Positions 8,450 to 17,747 of a DNA stretch of 64,000 bases are shown piece by piece. The stretch covers positions 1,550,001 to 1,614,000 of the forward strand of contig BJHW01000001.1 of the NCBI GenBank assembly GCA_005405945.1, written 5' to 3'. Within the stretch, counting starts at the first letter, position 1. Each line of letters starts with the position of its first letter. The position numbers were made by a program, and so were the translations under genes. The stretch comes from Streptomyces violaceusniger. Its GTDB lineage: Bacteria; Actinomycetota; Actinomycetes; Streptomycetales; Streptomycetaceae. The notes under the pieces are model-generated. The model saw only the letters and a program-made list of their open reading frames with translations. It was not told the DNA's origin and searched no databases.

Positions 8450-11008
8450 GTGCCCCTCTCGCGTCGTGCTCTCGTCTCCACGCTCCCGGCGGCCGCGCTG
8501 GCGGCCATGGCCCTGCCGCTGCGCGCACGGGCCGCGGGCCCCGCGGCCCGTGATGCGACGGCCGGGGCCGCTCACACCCGGCTGATCGACAACACCGTGG
8601 CCGTCTTCGCCGGGACGCGGGAGACCAACGTCCGCCCCGAGGTGCGCGCCAAACTCGCCTCCATCGCCGCGACCGCCCGCTCCCGGCTCACCGCGATGGA
8701 CCGCGCCGGTCAGGGCGAGCTCTTCCAGGGCCTCGCCCTGGGCACCAGCGACCCCAACCTCGTCACCTCGTTCCAGTACCTCTACGAGATCGCCCTCGCC
8801 ACCCGCACACCGGACGGCGGCACACCGTCCGGGCTCCACGGCGACACCGGTGTCCAGCGGCGCGTCATCGACGGCCTGATATGGCTCCACGAGCGCTATT
8901 ACGGCGACCAGTCCAAGGGCTACTACGGCAACTGGTTCTCCTGGGAGATCGGCATCTCCACCCACGTCAGCAAGATCCTGGCGCTGCTCGTGGACGAACT
9001 CGCCGCCTGCCGGCCCGACCTGGCCGCCACCTACGTCGCCTCGATGGACGCGTATCTGCGCAACGGCAAGGACGGCGACGTCGACCTCGACTCACGCTTC
9101 CACACCGGCGCCAACCTCGCCGACATCACCACCAACCGCGTCCTCCAGGGCGCCGTCCTCGGCGACGACGCCCGGATCGCCAAGGCCCTCGCCGACCAGC
9201 TGACCATCCTGGCGACCATCGACCCGTACGACCTCCGGCACGGGGTCACCGACGGCTTCTACGCCGACGGCTCCTTCATCCAGCACGCGTCCGTGGCCTA
9301 CACGGGCTCCTACGGCAAGGGCCTGCTCACCCGCGTCGTGCAGACCGTCAAGATGCTCGACGGCACCGGCTGCACGACCGACGACCGGCTGGTCCGCGTC
9401 GTCCAGGGGTGGGTGGTGAACGGCTTCGCGCCACTGATCTTCGAGGGCTGGCTGATGGAGATCGTCAAGGGGCGCGGGGTGTCCCGGCCGGCCACGGGGT
9501 ACGCCGACGCGGCCGAAGTGGTGGAGGCCGTGGTGGGCCTCTCCTCCCATGCCACCGGCGCCGACGCCACGGCGCTCAAGGGCTATGTGGCGTATCTGCG
9601 GCAGACCTCGAAGGCCACGCTCGACCCCTCGGGATTCGTGTCCCCGGTGAGCATCGCGGTCTACGCCGACATCCTCGCCGACTCCTCGATCCAGGCGAGC
9701 GACCTCGGGCCAGCCGAGCGCCATGTGGCGTTCAACGCGATGGACAGAACCGTCCACCGGCGCCCCGGCTACGCCTTCGCCCTGGCCCGGAGCTCGTCCA
9801 GGATCAGCCGATACGAGTACATGAGCGGGGAGAACCTGATGCCCTGGTTCCAGGGGGACGGCGCCCACCATCTGTATCTGTCCGGCCAGGACCAGACCCA
9901 GGCGTTCGGCATCGACTACCTCACCACCGTCCCGCCGTACCGCCTCGCCGGTGTCACCGCCCCCGTGGAGACCCGCCGCACGATCCCCGAGCTGTACGGC
10001 ACGCTCTGGTACGACAACCCCGAGCGTGGCTTCACCTCCTCCTCGGAGGCGCAGAACACCTATGTCTACTTCCCCCGCTCCACCCATCCGTTCTCCGGTG
10101 GCGCCGCCCTGGGCCCGTACGGGGTGGCGGGGCTGGTCCAGTCCGACGACGTGGCGTATGCCGCGAAGCAGGCGGGCGACCTCCCCGAGAACTTCGTGGT
10201 GTACCGCGACGCCGACGCCACCAAGTCGTGGTTCCTGTTCGACGACGAGATCGTGGTGCTGGCCGCGGGGGTCGGCGACGCCGCCGGTCGCGCGGTGGCC
10301 ACGACTCTCGACACCCGGATCGCCGCGCCCTCGGACACCCTCACCCTCACCGGGCGGCTCCGCGGCGGTGCGCCCTGGTCCGGCACCGGCACGGCCCCGC
10401 TCGCATGGCTGCGCTACGCCAATGCCACCCGGGCCGCCTCGGTCGGGTATGTCTTCCTCGGCGGGCCACCGCCCACCGTCACGCTGGACACCGTCACCCG
10501 CAGCCGCCGCGCGGTCCGCCTGGCCAACCCCGACACCCCGGTGACCAAACAGCTCTTCGCCGTCACCGTGGAGCGGGCGGCGGGCGCGCCGCACACCTCG
10601 ATGGCGTACGCCCTCGTCCCGAATGCCACCGAGCGCCAACTGGGCGGCTACGCCCGTCGCCCGCTCACCGTCCTGGCCAACACCCCCCGGCTCCAGGCCG
10701 TGGCCCACCGGGGTCTGCGGATCACCGCGCTCAACGCCTTCTCCCCCGGCAGCCACCACGCCGGGCGGCTGTCGGTGCGCGGGCCCGGCTCGGTGATCCT
10801 GCGGGAGACGCGGGACGGCGGCGTGACGGTCGCGGTGTCCGATCCGACCACCGAGCGCGACACGGTCTCGGTCGTCATCCTGGGCCGGAGGATGAGGGCC
10901 GTGGCAGTGGACGACGGTGTCCGGGTGGGCCGGGTCCCCGGCGGCACCCGGATCGTCGTCACCACCCGCCACGCCTACGGCCGGAGCCTCACGGCGACGC
11001 TGCGCTGA
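8450..11008 (+). CDS. Secreted PL8 polysaccharide lyase (hyaluronan/chondroitin/xanthan lyase type)
   Basis: An 852-residue lyase that cleaves uronic-acid-containing polysaccharides by beta-elimination outside the cell. A twin-arginine-like signal (SRRALVSTLPAAALAAM) opens the protein. PL8 landmarks are the aromatic block NWFSWEIGISTH near residue 161, a catalytic Asn in FHTGANLADI (about 222), then His279 and Tyr288 in FIQHASVAYTGSYG, and SGENLMPWFQGDG before the beta-sandwich half. The GTG at 8450 is chosen because TTGGAG lies seven bases before it; a GTG two codons earlier is too close. The last 20 bases overlap the convergent permease gene. Hyaluronan, chondroitin or xanthan could be the substrate; sequence alone does not decide. 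Confidence 0.93.
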   Translation: MPLSRRALVSTLPAAALAAMALPLRARAAGPAARDATAGAAHTRLIDNTVAVFAGTRETNVRPEVRAKLASIAATARSRLTAMDRAGQGELFQGLALGTSDPNLVTSFQYLYEIALATRTPDGGTPSGLHGDTGVQRRVIDGLIWLHERYYGDQSKGYYGNWFSWEIGISTHVSKILALLVDELAACRPDLAATYVASMDAYLRNGKDGDVDLDSRFHTGANLADITTNRVLQGAVLGDDARIAKALADQLTILATIDPYDLRHGVTDGFYADGSFIQHASVAYTGSYGKGLLTRVVQTVKMLDGTGCTTDDRLVRVVQGWVVNGFAPLIFEGWLMEIVKGRGVSRPATGYADAAEVVEAVVGLSSHATGADATALKGYVAYLRQTSKATLDPSGFVSPVSIAVYADILADSSIQASDLGPAERHVAFNAMDRTVHRRPGYAFALARSSSRISRYEYMSGENLMPWFQGDGAHHLYLSGQDQTQAFGIDYLTTVPPYRLAGVTAPVETRRTIPELYGTLWYDNPERGFTSSSEAQNTYVYFPRSTHPFSGGAALGPYGVAGLVQSDDVAYAAKQAGDLPENFVVYRDADATKSWFLFDDEIVVLAAGVGDAAGRAVATTLDTRIAAPSDTLTLTGRLRGGAPWSGTGTAPLAWLRYANATRAASVGYVFLGGPPPTVTLDTVTRSRRAVRLANPDTPVTKQLFAVTVERAAGAPHTSMAYALVPNATERQLGGYARRPLTVLANTPRLQAVAHRGLRITALNAFSPGSHHAGRLSVRGPGSVILRETRDGGVTVAVSDPTTERDTVSVVILGRRMRAVAVDDGVRVGRVPGGTRIVVTTRHAYGRSLTATLR

Positions 11009-12599
11009 GCCGCGAGGTGCGCAGGTGCTGGGCGCCGGAGCGGACCGCCCACAGGAACACGGCGAGCGCGAGGACGCCCACCGTCACCGTGTCGTACGGC
11101 GCCGGGAGGCGGCCGGAACCACCGAAGGTGCCGATTCCCGACAGTACGGTCAGCGCGGTGAGGTGGAAGACCAGCCAGGCGCCGCGCCGCAGTTCCTCCC
11201 CCAGCGGCGCGCCTCCGTCCTCGCGGCGCTGCAGCAGGAACAACACGGCGCCGACCAGGACGAAGGGCAGTGCGAGCCGCAGATCGTGCCAGCCGGACCA
11301 GTAGACGAACTCGCTGGCCACCACGAAGCTCACCGGCGCGATCCAGCGCACCCCCGGGACCTGGCCCTCGGTCCGCGCCACTCCCCGCTCGCGGTCGTGT
11401 GCCCGGAACGCCGCGACGGCCACCGCCGAGGCCGCGTAGATCAGCAGATACATATCCCCCATCACACTCACGATGTCCTGCCAGCCGCCGAACGGCAGCA
11501 TGAAGACGACGATGACCGCGAGGTTGAGCAGCAGCGCCCGGCGCGCCACCCCGGACCAGGGGTGGATGCGCATGAAGAAGCGGGGCAGCAGACCGTTCTT
11601 GGCCAGGGCGTACGTATGGCGAGCGTCGATGGCCACGCCCACATAGGCCGATCCGCCCGGTGAGATCACCGCGTCGGCGTAGAGCAGCGTGGCCAGCCAG
11701 TGGAGGTTGAGCACCAGGGCGAGCTGCCCGAAGGGCGACTCGAAGTCGACTCCCTTCCAGCCGTGGCCCAGCAGCGACTCGGGCACCGTGTACAGGAACG
11801 CCAGCTGGAGCCCGAGGTAGACCAGCACGGCCAGGCCGATCCCGGTGAGCACCGCGGCGGGTACGGTACGGCGCGGATTGCGGGCCTCACCGGAGAAGTC
11901 GAGCGGGGCCTGGAAGCCGTTGACGGAGTACACGATGCCGCCGCCGGCGAGCGCGGTCAGGCAGGCCGCGTAGCCGTACGGGGCGAAACCGCCGTGGTCC
12001 GTGAGGCGCCCGGAGTGGGTGCCGGACAGGAACAGCGCGACGATGGTGAGGATGGGGACGACGACCTTGAACACCGAGATCAGGTTGTTCAGCCGGGCGA
12101 ATATCCGCACGGCGAACCAGTTGAAGGCCGTCAGCACGACACTCAGCGCGACGGCCACCGCGAGCCCCGATGCGCTCAGGGTGCCGCCGTTGTAGAGCCC
12201 CGGCAGATAGTGGGCGGCGTACTGCATGATCGCGCTGATCTCGGCCGCCGTGCCGCCCACCGAGAGCAGCACCGACCAGCCGATCATCGTGCCGACCAGC
12301 CGTCCGCTGGCGTACAGCGGCCAGCGCACGGTGCCGCCGCCCTCCGGGCGGGTGGCGCCGAGCTCCACCATGACCAGCGCGATCAGGGCGCACAGCACAC
12401 CCGCCCCGATCCAGGACAACAGGGCGGCGGGGCCGGCGGTCTGGGCGGCGTACAGGGCCGCGAACAGCCACCCGGACCCCAGGATGTTGGAGAACCCGAT
12501 CGCGGTCAGGGCCCAGAATCCGAGGTCCTTGTGGAGTCGTCGCTCCTCGGCGAGCACCGCCGGTGCGGCGATGGACTCCGGTGGGTGGTTCTGCGACAC
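10989..12599 (-). CDS. APC-family amino acid permease
   Basis: A 536-residue integral membrane transporter with about 12 or more hydrophobic segments. The APC signature near the first helix reads LGFWALTAIGFSNILGSGWL. The central consensus region includes GGGIVYSVNGFQAPLDFSGE followed by RNPRRTVPAAVLTGIGLAV. Such proteins import amino acids or polyamines with protons; the substrate is not evident. The GTG at 12599 follows GAGGAG by about ten bases, while the longer upstream extension is arginine-rich and not membrane-like. It is divergent from the CE4 gene at 12773 and overlaps the convergent PL8 gene end. Confidence 0.9.
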   Translation of the reverse strand: MSQNHPPESIAAPAVLAEERRLHKDLGFWALTAIGFSNILGSGWLFAALYAAQTAGPAALLSWIGAGVLCALIALVMVELGATRPEGGGTVRWPLYASGRLVGTMIGWSVLLSVGGTAAEISAIMQYAAHYLPGLYNGGTLSASGLAVAVALSVVLTAFNWFAVRIFARLNNLISVFKVVVPILTIVALFLSGTHSGRLTDHGGFAPYGYAACLTALAGGGIVYSVNGFQAPLDFSGEARNPRRTVPAAVLTGIGLAVLVYLGLQLAFLYTVPESLLGHGWKGVDFESPFGQLALVLNLHWLATLLYADAVISPGGSAYVGVAIDARHTYALAKNGLLPRFFMRIHPWSGVARRALLLNLAVIVVFMLPFGGWQDIVSVMGDMYLLIYAASAVAVAAFRAHDRERGVARTEGQVPGVRWIAPVSFVVASEFVYWSGWHDLRLALPFVLVGAVLFLLQRREDGGAPLGEELRRGAWLVFHLTALTVLSGIGTFGGSGRLPAPYDTVTVGVLALAVFLWAVRSGAQHLRTSRLSAASP

Positions 12600-12772
12600 G
12601 GTGGCTCGTCTCCTCGGTGGTGCACGAACATGCAAAGGCCCAGCGTGCCATGGGCGCCGACGGGCTCCGTCGACGCGCCCCGGACCTCGGTGCGGGCCCG
12701 TGCGGGGCGATCGACGGAAAAACACACCCCGCCGGAGAGGAATCGGCGTATATCGGGCGGGGGCGTGTTCTC

Positions 12773-13636
12773 ATGCCTCAGGTGTCCTCTCCCTCCCGCC
12801 GTGATGTCCTGCGGTCCGCGAGCGGTGCCGTGGCGGCCACGACGTGCGGCGCCGGCTGTGGCCGTCACGCCGACTCCTCGTCGTCCCGGTCGGCCGGTCC
12901 CACCGAGGCGCCCTCCTCCGATGCGGCCTCGGACCGGGCCACACCCGCCGGACACGCGCCGCGCGGGCCGGTGCGCTTCCCCGGGCTGCCACCGCACATC
13001 GCCCACGGGCCGCGCGGCGGAGACGCGGTGGCCCTCACCTTCCACGGCCAGGGCGACGCGGAGCTCGCCCGCACGCTGCTGTCCGAGGCCGAACGGGCGG
13101 GGGCACGTGTCACCGTCCTCGCCGTCGGCACCTGGCTCGACGAACACCCGGAGATGGCCCGGCGGGTCCTGGACGGCGGCCATGAGCTGGGCAACCACAC
13201 CATGCGGCACCGCGCCGTGTGCGCCCTGCCCGCCGCCGAGGCGTACGCGGAGATCGCCGAGTGCGCCGACCGGCTGCGCCGCCTCACCGGGGCCATCGGC
13301 AGCTGGTTCCGGCCGTCGCGGGCCCGGACCGCCACGGACCTCGTGACCCGCCTCGCGGCCCGCGCCGGATACCCACACGTCCTCTCCTACGACGTGGACT
13401 CGCTCGACTTCCAGGACCCGGGGCCGGACGCGGTGCGGGAGGCAGTCCTCGGCCAGGTCCGCGCCGGTTCCGTGGTCAGCCTGCACTTCGGCCACCCCGG
13501 GACCCTGACCGCGCTGCCCGCGGTCCTCGACGGTCTGCGCCGGCGCGGTCTGCGCGCGGTCACCACGACGCAGCTGATGCACTCCGATGGCGTAGCAGCG
13601 ACGGCGGGGCCCGGGAGGCGTACCGAGACTGGGTGA
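12773..13636 (+). CDS. Exported CE4/NodB-like polysaccharide deacetylase with altered first motif
   Basis: A 287-residue protein with a twin-arginine head (SRRDVLRSASGAVAATTCGA). Cysteines at the end of that stretch could allow lipid attachment. A low-complexity Ser/Ala/Pro linker leads to a NodB-homology domain from about residue 83. The metal-binding motif GNHTMRH (His142 and His146) is intact. Motif 1, normally TFDDGP, is instead TFHGQGD, so the usual catalytic/metal Asp pair is displaced. Later blocks (SWFRPS, HVLSYDVDSLDF, GSVVSLHFGHP) follow the family order. It may still be active with a rearranged site, or be a binding protein. It is divergent from the permease. Confidence 0.8.
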   Translation: MPQVSSPSRRDVLRSASGAVAATTCGAGCGRHADSSSSRSAGPTEAPSSDAASDRATPAGHAPRGPVRFPGLPPHIAHGPRGGDAVALTFHGQGDAELARTLLSEAERAGARVTVLAVGTWLDEHPEMARRVLDGGHELGNHTMRHRAVCALPAAEAYAEIAECADRLRRLTGAIGSWFRPSRARTATDLVTRLAARAGYPHVLSYDVDSLDFQDPGPDAVREAVLGQVRAGSVVSLHFGHPGTLTALPAVLDGLRRRGLRAVTTTQLMHSDGVAATAGPGRRTETG

Positions 13637-13711
13637 GACGCCGGGCGGCCGCCCGCGGTGTGCCCGTACGGGACCGGAGGAGACACCATGCCCCGGAGCG
13701 GAGGAGACCCC

Positions 13712-14244
13712 ATGCACCACCGCAAGGACCTCGGACTGCTCGCCCTGCGCCTCGGCGTGGGCGGGGTGCTGGTCGCGCACGGCGCGCAGAAGCTCTTCGG
13801 CTGGTGCGGGGGCGATGGCCTGGACCGTACCGCCGAGGCCATGGAGGCGATGGGCTTCCGCCCGGGGCGGGCCAGCGCCGTGGCGGCCGGGCTGGGTGAG
13901 GCGGGCGGCGGGCTGCTGCTCGCGCTCGGCTTCGCCACTCCCGCGGCCGGGGCGGCGGCCGCGGGGACGATGGCGGGGCGGTGTCGGTGAACGCGCCGGC
14001 TGGGTTCTTCGCCCAGTCCGGGGGCTATGAGTTCGCGGCCCTGCTGGGCTGCTCGGCGGCGGCGCTCGGGATCTCGGGGCCAGGCCGCTACTCCCTCGAC
14101 CACCTCACCTGCCATGTGCTGGACCGGCCGTGGCTGATCCCGACGGCGTTCACCACGAGCGCGCTGGCGGCGGCCGCGGTGATCAAGCGCAGGATGGCGG
14201 TGACGGCGGAGCGTGAGCTCGCCGAGGAGGAGGAGCTGGAGTAG
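13712..14244 (+). CDS. DoxX-family membrane protein (one apparent frameshift)
   Basis: A DoxX protein of about 177 residues with four predicted membrane helices. It opens LGLLALRLGVGGVLVAHGAQ, then KLFGW and GLGEAGGGLLLALGFATPAA, which are characteristic blocks. The frame breaks near 13977 in a run of four G; adding one G joins GTMAGAVSVNAPAGFFAQ and gives a whole-codon length. Distant relatives take part in quinone-linked or thiol redox processes at the membrane; the role here is unknown. The ATG at 13712 is seven bases after GGAGGAG. The second half (GGYEFAALLGC onwards) stays well conserved, so I treat the break as a sequencing error. Confidence 0.82.
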
Positions 14245-14369
14245 GGGCCCCTCCGCCTGAGTGGAGACCCACGCACCCGGATAGAGACCCATCCGCCCGA
14301 GGAGAGATGCGTTCACCCCGCCTCGTATCGCCTCTCCGACAGGTGACGCACGGCGTACGCGGGACGGTC

Positions 14370-14583
14370 TGGAGCGGCGCCTGACCAAGGGTCCCGTCAT
14401 CGGCGCCCCCACGGTCACGCTGGACGGCGGGCGCGATCCGTTCACCCCGGCCGGGGGCGGCGCCGCGTACCGGGACAAGTTCTCGGGTCCGTACGCCCAC
14501 CGGACCCTGAAGGGCATCGGCCACAATGTGCCCCAGGAGGCTCCGGAAGCCTTCACCGATGCCGTGGTCGAGGCCGACCGTTT
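14370..14583 (+). pseudogene. C-terminal remnant of an alpha/beta hydrolase
   Basis: The open frame encodes LTKGPVIGAPTVTLDGGRDP, a YRDKFSGPYAHRTL stretch and GIGHNVPQEAPEAFTDAVV, typical of the last strand-helix units of alpha/beta hydrolases, with the catalytic-acid Asp region and the general-base His in GIGHNVP. No nucleophile elbow or N-terminal half is present. The 125 bases upstream (14245-14369) hold only loosely repeated GAGACCCA-type units, perhaps deletion scar. The frame runs on into the next gene without a stop. I infer that most of the hydrolase gene has been deleted. Confidence 0.65.
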
Positions 14584-14653
14584 GCCGACGGCGCTGAGCA
14601 GTGCGGCCGGGCCACGGGAGGCCGCGGAAGGCCAGGTCCGAAGGGGGCAGGGG

Positions 14654-15118
14654 ATGGCGGAGTTCGAGGTGGCCACGGGCGCCGCGGAGCTCCCCGGCGG
14701 CGACGAGCGGCGCCGCGAGGCCGCGGTGCGGACCGCGTTCGAGGGGCTGCTGCAGATCCGCAGGCTGATGAACGCCGGCGCCACCGATCCCGAAGGGGTG
14801 CCCGCCGAGTGGGAGCGGCGTCAACCGGTGCGGGCCGTGGCCCTGGCACTGGAGGCGGCCGGCGTTCCGCCGTCGGCCGTCGACGCGGAGGGCCGCCGTA
14901 CGGCGACCGGATACTGCCTCGGCGCGGCGGAGCGGGCCGGGGTGGTACGGGTCGAGTGGCTGGGGCCGCCGGGAAGTGGCGCCGGGTACGCGGCGGAGGA
15001 CGCGCTGCGCAACTGCGCGGACGTACTGCGGCGGCTGGGCTGGGACGCGCTGGAGTACCGGGGGCCGCGCCGCCACCGTTACCTCGAGGTCGAGCCGCCC
15101 CCGGGAGGCGGCGGCTGA
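14654..15118 (+). CDS. Conserved hypothetical protein of about 154 residues
   Basis: From the ATG at 14654 a soluble 154-residue protein is encoded, with alternating acidic and basic helices (RREAAVRTAFEGLLQIRRLM, VRAVALALEAAGVP) and a C-terminal DVLRRLGWDALEYRGPRRHR segment. There is no signal peptide, metal motif or recognised catalytic motif. A weak GGGGGCAGGGG precedes the start. The frame is continuous with the hydrolase remnant upstream, so a fusion reading is formally possible, but the composition changes clearly here. It has the look of a small Streptomyces accessory protein. I assign no function. Confidence 0.55.
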   Translation: MAEFEVATGAAELPGGDERRREAAVRTAFEGLLQIRRLMNAGATDPEGVPAEWERRQPVRAVALALEAAGVPPSAVDAEGRRTATGYCLGAAERAGVVRVEWLGPPGSGAGYAAEDALRNCADVLRRLGWDALEYRGPRRHRYLEVEPPPGGGG

Positions 15119-15145
15119 CGCCACGTCGCCTCCCGGGCGGGTCGC

Positions 15146-15913
15146 TCACGCGTTGGGGTCGAAGGGGATCTCGGACGGCTTGGCCTTCGCGAGGTGGGAG
15201 TTGAGCGCGCTGTCCTTGAGGCCGAAGGTGGCGCTGCCGAAGTCGGCCTGGCTCAGCTTGTCGCGCAGCCCGGCGGGGTAGCCGTTCCAGCCGACCAGCG
15301 CGGGGTACTGCCAGGTGTGGTAGTGGTTCTCCGGCGGCTCGTCGTTGGAGTTCGCCGGGCGGAAGCAGTGGGTGCTCAGGCCGTCCTTGTGGTACACGAC
15401 CTTGGGGTGAGTGCCGTCCCAGCGGATCCGGTCCCGGCTGTAGATGTTGAAGTTGCCGTGGGCCGAGGTGGCGACGTACTTGGCCTCGTTGTTCTGCACC
15501 CACACCACGACGTGTTCCCAGTCGTGGCGGTGGCCGCCGAGACCGCTCCCGGCCACGGCCTGGTCCTTCTCGAAGTACAGGCCGTAGATGATCGCGCACC
15601 AGCCGTTGTTGCACTTGGTGCGGGAATATCCATTGGTGTTGTCCAGGTCCCAGGAGTCGCGGCACTGGCCGTTGAGGGCGCCGCTCGGGTTGAGCCCGCC
15701 CGCGATCGTCCCGTCGGGGCCGATGGCAGGCGTGGGGTAGCAGCCGTCGGTGTCGTAGTCGAACGCCGGCTGGAACGTCTGCTCCGTGCCGTCCGCGTTG
15801 GCGGGCAGGGCCTTGGGCGGGTCCGCGAGCGCACTGCCCGGGAAGGCCACGACCAGCGCGATGGCGCTGCCGAGGACGGCGGACACTCTGCCGATCCGCG
15901 AACTCTTCTTCAC
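15146..15913 (-). CDS. Secreted NPP1/NLP-family protein (necrosis- and ethylene-inducing peptide-like)
   Basis: A 255-residue secreted protein. Residues 1-30 are a signal peptide (SAVLGSAIALVVAFPGSALA). The mature part contains the diagnostic NLP heptapeptide GHRHDWE at 127-133, part of the cation-binding pocket needed for membrane damage in plant-pathogen NLPs. It also has the paired cysteines of CNNGWCAIIYGLYFEKDQ, and YHTWQYPALVGWNGYP near the end. Oomycete, fungal and some bacterial NLPs lyse eudicot plasma membranes after binding glycosyl-inositol-phosphoceramide. Streptomyces members exist but their targets are poorly known. The 240 bases upstream (15914-16151) hold only its presumed promoter. 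Confidence 0.93.
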   Translation of the reverse strand: MKKSSRIGRVSAVLGSAIALVVAFPGSALADPPKALPANADGTEQTFQPAFDYDTDGCYPTPAIGPDGTIAGGLNPSGALNGQCRDSWDLDNTNGYSRTKCNNGWCAIIYGLYFEKDQAVAGSGLGGHRHDWEHVVVWVQNNEAKYVATSAHGNFNIYSRDRIRWDGTHPKVVYHKDGLSTHCFRPANSNDEPPENHYHTWQYPALVGWNGYPAGLRDKLSQADFGSATFGLKDSALNSHLAKAKPSEIPFDPNA

Positions 15914-16151
15914 TGCGTCCTCCTGAACGACCGCGGCGTGACCACACGCCGGGAAGGTGGGGGGTTGGCATGCTCAGGTCAGCATGATCGCATTCCTTGA
16001 GCGGCGGCGGGAGATGTCGCCGTGATGAAGAGTCAGCCAACAGCTATAGCAGGGGTGGTGGGGCGCGATGAAGGAGGGTGCGGTCACCGGGCGGGGGAAG
16101 TGGTGGCCCGCGGACGATTTCCGGTGAAGTACGGACCGTAGTCGGCCAGGG

Positions 16152-16460
16152 GGCCGATCCGGGAGGTGACCGCGGCCGCGTTCCGGATCGATGTGCACGC
16201 GGTGACCAACGAGCGGTTCGCCCGCTTCGTACGCGAGACCGGCCATGTGACCGAGGCCGAACGGTTCGGCTGGTCCTATGTGTTCGCCGGGTTCCTGCCC
16301 GCCGCGCCGCGCCGGGGCGCGCCGCGCCCCGAGGGGACGCCGTGGCTCCTACCTGTGCCATCGGTCGTACTGCAACCGCTGCCGCGTGGCCGCCCGCACC
16401 TCCGATCACCCCGACAGCTCCACCGGCAACCTCGGCTTCCGCTGCGTCCGCGACACCTGA
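16152..16460 (+). pseudogene. Gutted formylglycine-generating enzyme (N- and C-terminal pieces joined)
   Basis: The first piece reads AFRIDVHAVTNERFARFVRE and [15 protein letters not shown], a standard block near the N-terminus of FGE/SUMF1 enzymes. About 20 codons later, in another frame, comes [20 protein letters not shown] then [15 protein letters not shown], the extreme C-terminus including both active-site cysteines of the LCHxSYCN motif. Some 200 residues between are missing, and the start is broken by a TAG just upstream. FGE converts a sulfatase Cys to formylglycine. The sulfatase at 20355 needs this modification, so a functional FGE must lie elsewhere if that enzyme is active. Confidence 0.8.
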
Positions 16461-16499
16461 GCCCTCTTTTATTCCGGGGTGTTGACGAAATAGATTGGC

Positions 16500-17694
16500 G
16501 TGCCCATGCTAGTCGGCATGCACCCCCATCAGGACGGCCCGCTGGCCCGGCTTCGGCGGGGACACGAAGACTTGGTACTGGAACTGTTGCGCAAACACGG
16601 CCCGCTCAGCCGGGCCGAACTGGGGCAGCACAGCGGGCTCTCCCGGACCACCCTCAGCGATATCGTCACCGAGCTGATCGAGAGCGGCGCCGTGGTCGCC
16701 ACGGCGCCCGGAGCGGCCCCGCGCAGGCGGGGCGGCCGGTGGAGGCGCTGACGCTCAACCCCAGCGCGGGCCAGGCCATCGGCATCGACTTCGCCCGCCG
16801 GGCGGTGCATGTCTCCGCGGTCAACGTGGCCCACGAGGTGATCGGTTCGGCCAGTGAGCCGCACGACCCCGGGCTGCCCTGGGAGGAGCGGATCGCCCTG
16901 GCCGAGCGGCTGGTCGGCACGCTCGCCGACGGCACCCTGCGGCTGGGCGCGCTGAACGCCATCGGGGTGGGCGTGGTCGGCCCGGTACAGGACCCCGACT
17001 CGGGGCCCGCGCAACCCTGCCCCTCCGCCGATCTGCCCGCCCTGCTGCGCAAGCGTTTCGAGGCCCCGGTGCTGGTGGACAACAACACCCGGCTCGCCGC
17101 GCTCGCCGAGGCCACCTGGGGCGCCGCGGCGGGCGGTCAGGACGTGCTGTATCTGCGGCTGTCGCACGGTGTGGGCGGTGGTCTGGTGGTGGCCGGCTCG
17201 CTGCACCGCGGGGCGTACGGCCTGTCCGGCGAGTTCGGGCATATCGCGGTCGAGTCGGGCGACGGACGATGTTCGTGCGGCGCCACCGGCTGCCTGGAGA
17301 CGGTGGCCTCGGTGGGCGCCTTGCTCGCCGCCTACCGCCGCGCGGGCGGCCACGCGGACGGCCTGGCCGCGCTCCTCGGGGCGCTGGAGGCCGGCGATCC
17401 GGTGGCGCTGCGCACGCTGGAGGCGGCCGGCACCCACATCGGCACCGTGCTGGCGGCGGTGTGCAACGCGGTCGGCCCCGGGGTGATCGTGCTCGGTGGC
17501 GAGCTCGCCGCGGCCGGCCCACCGCTCTTCGAGCCGGTCGAACGGGCGCTGCGCGCACACATCATGCCGATCTCACGGGACCGTGTGGACCTGAGGCCGG
17601 CGGCGCTCGGCGAGGCCGGCGGCGCCCTGGGCGGTATCGCCCTTGTCCTGCGTGAATCCCCCTGCTCAGCCATTACCCGGCCCGTCCGGGCTGA
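16500..17694 (+). CDS. ROK-family transcriptional regulator (two apparent frameshifts)
   Basis: A regulator of about 398 residues once two single bases are restored (near 16735 in a G4 run and near 17659 in a C5 run). The N-terminal winged helix is clear: [20 protein letters not shown] then [16 protein letters not shown]. The ROK kinase-like domain has GIGVVGP-type, [20 protein letters not shown] and [12 protein letters not shown] segments. The zinc motif reads [10 protein letters not shown], a typical ROK cysteine cluster. ROK regulators bind sugars and usually repress nearby transport and glycosidase genes, here the importer-sulfatase-GH43 operon. The start is uncertain (GTG 16500, ATG 16506 or 16518; no clear Shine-Dalgarno). 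A TTGACG lies at 16482. Confidence 0.85.
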
Positions 17695-17747
17695 TCCGGT
17701 CCGGTCCCGGGCCGAAGAGGAGGACCCATGTACCCCGCGAGGCGTCC

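Noticed and set aside
9092..10972. 626-codon open frame antisense to the PL8 lyase
   Set aside because: Typical GC-rich shadow frame; low-complexity Gly/Arg/Val composition and no motif, opposite a gene with complete PL8 signatures.
16482..16515. Possible promoter TTGACG plus TAGTCG before the ROK gene
   Set aside because: Spacing is about 22 bases and the -10 is poor, so I mention only the TTGACG in the gene entry.
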